Shown: piece after piece, positions 5,576 through 6,294 of the stretch
Layout: every line of letters starts with the position of its first letter
Numbering within the stretch: the first letter of the stretch is position 1
Assembly: GCA_029932015.1 (NCBI GenBank)
Contig: JAOZQW010000032.1
Span: forward strand, 1-6,294
Length of the DNA stretch: 6,294 bases
DNA from: Candidatus Fermentibacteraceae bacterium
Lineage (GTDB): Bacteria; Fermentibacterota; Fermentibacteria; Fermentibacterales; JCC-6
Reading direction: 5' to 3'
Position numbers and translations under genes: made by a program
Notes under the pieces: generated by a model
The model's database searches: none
Told to the model about the DNA's origin: nothing
What the model saw: the letters and a program-made list of their open reading frames with translations, nothing else

Positions 5576-6294
5576 CAGCCTTCCTTTCTGGCCTGTGCGA
5601 GCATGTTGATGACCATAACTGAGTAGCGGTCGATATCATCGATAAGGGAATCAGTCTTGGATGTAAGCATCGAATGTGCGATGAGCAGCGGGATTGCGGA
5701 GATGAGACCGAATGCGGTCGTGCTCATCGCCATGGAGATACCGTTGGCAAGCATGATGCTCTTCTCAGCCGGATCGGCGGCTGCAACGGATTCGAATGCT
5801 GCGATCAGCCCGAAGATCGTACCAAGAAGTCCAACCATTGTGGAGACATTGGCAAGCATCGCCAGATAGCCTGTCCTTGCGTTGAGCCTCGGCAGTTCAG
5901 CCAGAGCCATCTCATCCACAGCATTCTGGATGTCCCGCTCTGTGTTCCTGTAGTTTCTCAGAGCGGCCTCTATGATCCTTGCCAGTGGCGCATTCTTTTC
6001 AGCACAGGAGGCGATAGCACCCTCGATGCTGCCCTTGCGAATGAGCTCAGCTATCCTGCCCATGAACCTTTCGGGCTTCATATCAGCTATGAAGAAGAGG
6101 AAGATCACTCTCTCGACGATAACAGCGATACCTGCAGCGAGGAAGATCAGGATGACCCACATCGCCGGTCCACCCTCACGGAAGAAAGCAGCCATCTCGG
6201 AGAAAATGTTACCGGATACTTCTTCCTCTTCCTCTGCTATCTCATCAACAGCGTCGATGATGGGTGGTTCAGGTTCCTCGACTGGCTCCTCGAC
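5575..6294 (-). CDS. MotA/TolQ/ExbB-family proton-channel protein (5' end outside the window)
   Basis: The C-terminal 239 residues of a TolQ/ExbB-type inner-membrane protein that forms the channel core around ExbD/TolR helices. Counting from the Met at 6195, three transmembrane segments lie at about 12-36, 110-135 and 148-177. The second contains the family motif VGLLGT (121-126) and the third MSTTAFGL (157-164); T126 and T160 align with the conserved channel threonines of TolQ/ExbB. The cytoplasmic loop between TM1 and TM2 is of normal size. The frame stays open for 33 codons upstream of that Met to the window edge. It encodes a Glu/Pro-rich acidic stretch, and the Met has no ribosome site. 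The true start is therefore probably outside the window, perhaps with a signal peptide and periplasmic extension as in many ExbB-type proteins. It is the first visible gene of the operon. Confidence 0.9.
   Translation of the reverse strand, partial: VEEPVEEPEPPIIDAVDEIAEEEEEVSGNIFSEMAAFFREGGPAMWVILIFLAAGIAVIVERVIFLFFIADMKPERFMGRIAELIRKGSIEGAIASCAEKNAPLARIIEAALRNYRNTERDIQNAVDEMALAELPRLNARTGYLAMLANVSTMVGLLGTIFGLIAAFESVAAADPAEKSIMLANGISMAMSTTAFGLISAIPLLIAHSMLTSKTDSLIDDIDRYSVMVINMLAQARKEG

Noticed and set aside
5575..6195. Complete TolQ-like gene starting at the ATG at 6195
   Set aside because: The frame is open to the window edge and no ribosome site precedes this ATG, so the gene is treated as partial.

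Overview
The window looks like part of a Gram-negative (two-membrane) bacterial chromosome. The evidence is a TolQ/TolR-type envelope motor operon, a TonB-like periplasmic tail protein and a secreted small protein. The combination of a MotA/TolQ/ExbB-type channel protein, two ExbD/TolR-type proteins and an FHA-like protein with an AgmX/PglI-type C-terminus recalls the Agl/Glt machinery of Myxococcota. Similar sets may exist in deeply branching or uncultured phyla, and the lineage cannot be fixed from this sequence alone. No mobile element, tRNA, rRNA or CRISPR array is visible.

Layout. Positions 1-163 are a non-coding leader with a 19-bp inverted repeat and a good match to a sigma-54 (-24/-12) promoter. 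They are followed on the + strand by groES (164-463) and groEL (478-2106), a complete chaperonin operon with all key residues intact. Two strong hairpins (2112-2133 and 2141-2167) fill the short gap to the convergent - strand genes.

On the - strand, reading right to left, there is a tightly packed operon. It starts with a TolQ/ExbB/MotA-type proton-channel protein whose 5' end lies outside the window (5575-6294). Next is an ExbD/TolR-like protein in which the proton-binding Asp is Asn (4994-5575), then a second ExbD/TolR-like protein that keeps the Asp (4464-4997). The last tightly coupled gene encodes a 620-residue single-pass protein (2605-4467) with two tandem FHA-like modules, a transmembrane helix, a Gly/Ser/Ala-rich stretch and a TonB-C-like AgmX/PglI-type tail. 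The four genes overlap by 4, 4 and 1 nt, so they are probably translationally coupled and form one complex. After a perfect 13-bp hairpin comes a small exported protein (2173-2541). It is a free-standing paralogue of the C-terminal domain of the 620-residue protein.

How the genes may work together (inference): the TolQ-like and two TolR-like subunits would form an inner-membrane, ion-driven stator. The FHA-like protein would carry its motion, or a cytoplasmic signal, across the periplasm through its flexible linker and C-terminal domain. The secreted paralogue could compete with, cap or partner that domain. The plan parallels AglR-AglQ-AglS plus GltG of the Myxococcus gliding/transport machine, but the substrate or function here is unknown. 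The chaperonin operon is a convergent neighbour with no evident functional link.
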